This document shows positions 4,048-6,719 of a stretch of 6,719 bases of DNA, one piece after another (the stretch's first letter is position 1; every line of letters begins with the position of its first letter). The position numbers and the translations under genes are program-made. This DNA comes from Gemmatimonadota bacterium. Its GTDB lineage: Bacteria > Latescibacterota > UBA2968 > UBA8231. The notes under the pieces were generated by a model. It worked only from the letters and a program-made list of their open reading frames with translations. It had not been told where the DNA came from and did no database searches. The stretch covers positions 1-6,719 of the forward strand of contig JAPPEF010000129.1 of the NCBI GenBank assembly GCA_028875335.1, read 5' to 3'.

Positions 4048-5508
4048 ATGGCCGCAGACGCGATCCTTGCCGAGGTCGCCCGCAACGTCTGGAAGCGCAA
4101 CCACGACGGCGCAGACTGCCCCCCGGAGCAGATCCCGACCGAGGCCCAGCTTTGCGCATGGTTGGCCGAAGTGCCCGCGTCCATCCTCAAGGAGGTCAGC
4201 GAGCGCCTAGACGCCTTGCTAGGTGATCCCTATTACGAGGGAGGGACGCGAGCCTGGACCGCGACCGGACACACCCCAACGCCCTTTTTAGCCGCGATCG
4301 TACAGTATTCGGACGACGTGAGCGCCTTTGCTCTTGACCTGGTGTACGTGCATGAGCAATGGACGGAACACGACCGACCGAGGCCCAAGCATCCCCTAGG
4401 GCCGATTGTCGAGGCATGGCAGGAGCGGCCCACGCCTGTCGATCCCGACCGTCGATCGAAGCCCATACTTGCCAAGACGCTCTTGCAGCGGATCGACCGC
4501 GACACGCCCCCAGCGCCCGCGCTGGACGTGGTGGACGTGCCCGGCTTGGTTCCCTACCAGTCCGAGCTATTCCGGCCGGAACGCGGCGACGTGCCCGGAT
4601 TGCTCAAGACGCTGCATGAGCTTGAAATCGACATGCCGGGCCGACGAGGCCGCGCACCGATGACCGCGGTACTCTGGCTTGAAGGTCTCTTGTCGATCCC
4701 GACCCAGTACCGCGACGGACGGCTGCACGTGCTGCCGTTCACGCGCAAGGAGCTGTACCGCGACTGGGCCGGATGCGATCCGCGCAATTGGGACCGGCGC
4801 GATCTGGCCCGACAAGACGAAGCCCTCGCCCGGATGAGTAGTGCGCGCGTTTCAGTTGGTGAAGGTTGGTACGTGCCGCTCATCGTCCAAGCCGTCGAAG
4901 GCCCGCAGCTCAATCACGGCGTTTCTGTGCTGGCGCGGCTGCCACCCGAGGCCCAGCAAGGCCCAGCATTGCCGCGGCGAATTCTCCGCGCTCTGATCCC
5001 CTCGAAACTCGCCTGGCTGGGATTTATCGGACTGTGCGCCCACTTCGACCGCTACGGATCCACCGGAGGGAAGTTAATTCACGCCCACCAGCCCGAAGTT
5101 GTCCGCGACAACATGGGCCAGATGCTCGACCACAAGGGCGAAGTGATCCGCGACCGCCGGGGCGCTGTGTCAACGCGCTGGAGCGATCCGCGCACCCAGC
5201 GCACCGGCAAGCGCGAGCTCAACCCGAAGCGCGACCAATACCCGGAGCTGGGCCGCGAGGAGCTGGTCGCCCTGATTTACCCGCTCGATCCGCCCACCAG
5301 CGCCGCAGACTTCCGCGACAAGTGGCGACGGACCAAGCAAACGCTCGAGCGGATAGAGAAGGCCGGCGGCATCATCATCGAGCGGACGCCGGCAGGCTGG
5401 CGCTTGATGCCCGGATTGTGGACGCTGGCCGCACATGAGCCGATCCAGCCCGCAACCCGGTTAGTGGACACAAAGAACCCGGTTAGTGGACACAAAGAAC
5501 CCGGTTAG
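4048..5508 (+). CDS. Probable iteron-type plasmid replication initiator (486 aa)
   Basis: This is likely the initiator of the half-B replicon, binding iterons to open the origin. Start ATG 4048 has AGGAG (4035-4039) 8 bases upstream. Two regions look like winged-helix DNA-binding units. Residues about 205-282 (AVLWLEGLLSIP, then FTRKELYRDW, then basic and Trp-rich sequence, then a strand) form the first. Residues about 390-457 form the second: LGREELVALIYPLDPP, DFRDKWRRTKQTLERIEKAG, then GIIIERTPAGWRLMP as a wing. The N-terminal 200 residues are mixed helical and unassigned. IHAHQ (344-348) superficially resembles an HUH motif but lacks the strand context. The last 17 residues (470-486) are translated from the iterons, and the stop TAG (5506-5508) is inside the third one. 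Assignment rests on fold pattern, iterons and context, not a recognised signature. A replication-associated regulator is the alternative. Confidence 0.65.
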   Translation: MAADAILAEVARNVWKRNHDGADCPPEQIPTEAQLCAWLAEVPASILKEVSERLDALLGDPYYEGGTRAWTATGHTPTPFLAAIVQYSDDVSAFALDLVYVHEQWTEHDRPRPKHPLGPIVEAWQERPTPVDPDRRSKPILAKTLLQRIDRDTPPAPALDVVDVPGLVPYQSELFRPERGDVPGLLKTLHELEIDMPGRRGRAPMTAVLWLEGLLSIPTQYRDGRLHVLPFTRKELYRDWAGCDPRNWDRRDLARQDEALARMSSARVSVGEGWYVPLIVQAVEGPQLNHGVSVLARLPPEAQQGPALPRRILRALIPSKLAWLGFIGLCAHFDRYGSTGGKLIHAHQPEVVRDNMGQMLDHKGEVIRDRRGAVSTRWSDPRTQRTGKRELNPKRDQYPELGREELVALIYPLDPPTSAADFRDKWRRTKQTLERIEKAGGIIIERTPAGWRLMPGLWTLAAHEPIQPATRLVDTKNPVSGHKEPG

Positions 5509-5519
5509 TGGACACAAAC
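5454..5519 (+). repeat. Three 22-bp iterons (probable replication origin)
   Basis: Three head-to-tail units lie at 5454-5475, 5476-5497 and 5498-5519, sharing GGTTAGTGGACACAAA and differing only in the last base of unit 3 (C for G). A 22-bp spacing, two helical turns, is typical of initiator-binding iterons. They overlap the 3' end of the 4048 gene. Because 22 is not a multiple of 3, each unit is read in a different frame, and the third supplies the TAG stop. Confidence 0.85.
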
Positions 5520-5707
5520 GCGCCCGTAAGTCGTTGCGGCACAAGGGACCGAAAATGACCCCTACTAGACCTACCCCCCTACAAGGGGTAGGGGTAGGCG
5601 GATGCGGCTTGGGCCGGGCGGCCCGCCGCCCCCCCTACCGTTGAAAAAAACTCCCCGCCCCGCCGCCGCTTTTGCGCTGCGGCCGCACCCTGAACGGAGG
5701 ATCTGCG
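5509..5707 (+). other. Hairpin-rich non-coding region downstream of the iterons
   Basis: No gene is visible. CCTACCCC (5570-5577) pairs with GGGGTAGG (5585-5592), extendable by CCTAC (5560s) with GTAGG (5594-5598). GGGCC-GGGC-GGCCC follows at 5611-5624. After an A7 run (5644-5650) comes GCCGC-CGC-TTTT-GCG-CT-GCGGC (5662-5683), just before the Shine-Dalgarno site of the next gene. The first hairpin could end the initiator transcript, though no T run follows. The region may also belong to the origin. Confidence 0.5.
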
Positions 5708-5929
5708 ATGTCTGATTCAGTTGTTGTAACGCCTCACAAATGGCGAACTGGCAGTTATCTTGTTTCATGTGGAACGGTAGAAGCAGACGTCAATTTAGAA
5801 CTTGGTTTCTACTCCCTCGAAGCTATTGAGGGTCGGTTGCTTTTTGAGCAGGACGAGAACAAACGGGCCAATCTTCAAAAGATTAGAGACCATGTTGTAC
5901 AGATGATCCCCGATGAGTTCGAGTATTGA
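5708..5929 (+). CDS. Hypothetical small acidic protein (73 aa), foreign composition
   Basis: ATG 5708 follows GGAGG (5696-5700) by 7 bases, an ideal translation start. The product is acidic and soluble, with no membrane segment, signal peptide or cysteine cluster (one Cys, residue 20). The first half suggests beta strands (VVVTPHKWRTGSYLVSCG, then ADVNLELGFYS). The second half suggests a long amphipathic helix (LEAIEGRLLFEQDENKRANLQKIRDHVVQM). I do not recognise the family. The gene is clearly richer in A+T than its surroundings, with codons such as TTA, AGA, GTT and CAA that the neighbours use rarely, so it was probably acquired recently. It could be a cargo or host-interaction gene; no function is claimed. 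Confidence 0.7.
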   Translation: MSDSVVVTPHKWRTGSYLVSCGTVEADVNLELGFYSLEAIEGRLLFEQDENKRANLQKIRDHVVQMIPDEFEY

Positions 5930-6133
5930 CTGGAGCGCCTGAGAGCGATTCTAAGCGCATCGACGGCCCGGAGGACTTCGGACACCAACCCGCCCGCGAT
6001 CTGCCGCGCAGCACCCCGCGCACAAAGACGCGCGGCCAGCCCGCAGCCCTGCACCACCCCAACGGCCCGCCTCGCTGCGCTGAATGATTCCCCAACCCCA
6101 AAAGACGAGGCCGACAAAGCCCGACAGTCTGAG
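5930..6133 (+). other. Region between the 73-aa gene and repeat copy A
   Basis: I see no supported gene or strong hairpin. The frame of the upstream 73-aa gene stays open after its TGA for 71 more codons, to a TAA at 6143. The translation is Ala/Pro/Arg-rich and may be a chance open frame in GC-rich DNA. No Shine-Dalgarno site or terminator was found. Composition returns abruptly to GC-rich after 5930. Confidence 0.5.
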
Positions 6134-6154
6134 CGGCGCGGCTAACTGCGAGAG

Positions 6155-6198
6155 TTGCCCACACCGCCCGCCCGTCCAGTTCGTCCCCGTGTGGACAA
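6155..6198 (+). promoter_or_regulatory. Conserved inverted repeat, left arm of module A
   Basis: TTGCCCACAC (6155-6164) and GTGTGGACAA (6189-6198), 24 bases apart, are identical in arms and spacing to 3094-3137. Only one spacer base differs between the two copies. Confidence 0.5.
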
Positions 6199-6338
6199 TC
6201 TCAACGCCGCTGGGCGAGTTGGTGCGCTGGATACTCGCTGCGCTCGTCAGCCCTTCGAGGTTCGAGGTTGTCCGCTCGACTTGACTGTGCAGTTTGCCGC
6301 GAGCAGATCCCCGGCCCTGTACGTACGGGCTGAACGAC

Positions 6339-6719
6339 ACGACAACGATGCCCAGCACCCCCCAGCACCCCGCCCGATTGTCCGCGCATCCCCAGCCCCG
6401 CCCCATCCCGTCCCGCGCTCTAGCCCGCCCTATCTCGCTGCGAAAGCGGCCAACCCGCCCCCTTGTCCGCTCTGCATCCTCGCGCGGAGATCCCCGCAGA
6501 GATCGAGGCCCCGCGGTACGTGCTGAGTTGTGGAGCTGCGCCGCCCCGATCCCCGCCCGCTTTCTGCAGGAGATAGCCCCGCCCTGCACTTCCGCCGCTC
6601 TGCACCTTGGGGATCCCCTGCGCGGAAAACGAGCGAGCCGCCGGACGGCGGTTGGACGTACGGCTCCTAAACGATGAGCACCCCCGCGCGAAACCCGACA
6701 TTTTTGGCATCGAGGCCCC
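6339..6719 (+). repeat. 381-bp exact core repeat, terminal copy 3
   Basis: This is identical to 1-381 and ends at the last base of the window. It is probably the same physical copy as 1-381, seen twice because the contig closes on itself. Confidence 0.95.

Larger units (their letters stand above)
6134..6719 (+). repeat. Long direct repeat, copy A (left part plus terminal core)
   Basis: This matches 3073-3611. The block 6145-6231 closely matches 3084-3170 and includes the inverted repeat. The block 6232-6338 diverges from 3171-3230 and carries tandem TTCGAGG and a TTGTCCGC. Positions 6339-6719 are the exact core. If the molecule is circular, this runs on into position 382. Confidence 0.9.

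Noticed and set aside
4048..5508. HUH nuclease reading of IHAHQ in the 486-aa protein
   Set aside because: The two histidines are not preceded by a hydrophobic strand with a proline-His pattern, and no following tyrosine motif is seen. Winged-helix features fit better.
5454..5519. CRISPR array
   Set aside because: The three units are directly tandem with no spacers and overlap a gene end; they are iterons.

Overview
The window looks like a small, G+C-rich bacterial plasmid, or two sibling plasmids joined in one contig. The first 381 bases recur exactly at the last 381 (1-381 = 6339-6719), so the ends are redundant and the real circle is probably 6338 bp. The same 381 bases occur once more inside (3231-3611). 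The host cannot be named from sequence alone. The genes with clear starts use Shine-Dalgarno sites (GAGGAG, GGAGG, AGGAG), which fits a high-GC bacterium. I see no mobilisation, partition, toxin, resistance, phage or CRISPR gene.

The circle is two half-plasmids of nearly equal length, each led by a copy of an 0.8-1 kb non-coding C-rich module: copy A = 6134-6338 joined to 1-840, copy B = 3073-3912. Each module has, in order, an inverted repeat, the 381-bp core with G-quadruplex-forming C runs, and a hairpin that puts CTCATCTTGACG in its loop. CTCATCTTGA differs at one base from the CTTATCTTG^A nick region recalled for pC194/pUB110-type rolling-circle origins. Copy A has a second such hairpin 181 bp downstream, so there are three candidate origins.

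Half A (about 841-3072) carries a small unknown gene (897-1448), overlapping by 17 bp a rolling-circle Rep gene of the Rep_1/HUH type (1432-2508). A coupled 70-aa cysteine-rich gene follows (2521-2733), then an A+T-rich stretch with two identical 30-bp palindromes. The second palindrome is one arm of a compact four-stem foldable element (2828-2898). Last comes a 50-aa zinc-finger-like protein (2931-3083).

Half B (about 3913-6133) has a leader with alternative inverted repeats, then a 486-aa probable winged-helix replication initiator (4048-5508). Three 22-bp iterons sit at the 3' end of that gene and form its stop codon. A G/C-rich hairpin region and a compositionally foreign 73-aa gene (5708-5929) follow.

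The picture is a dual replicon, or a cointegrate or assembly merger of two relatives: one half encodes a rolling-circle initiator and the other an iteron-type initiator, while both carry rolling-circle-origin-like sites. If the contig is one molecule, two origins in the same orientation about 3.17 kb apart on a 6.34-kb circle would let one Rep initiate at one and terminate at the other, releasing half-size circles.
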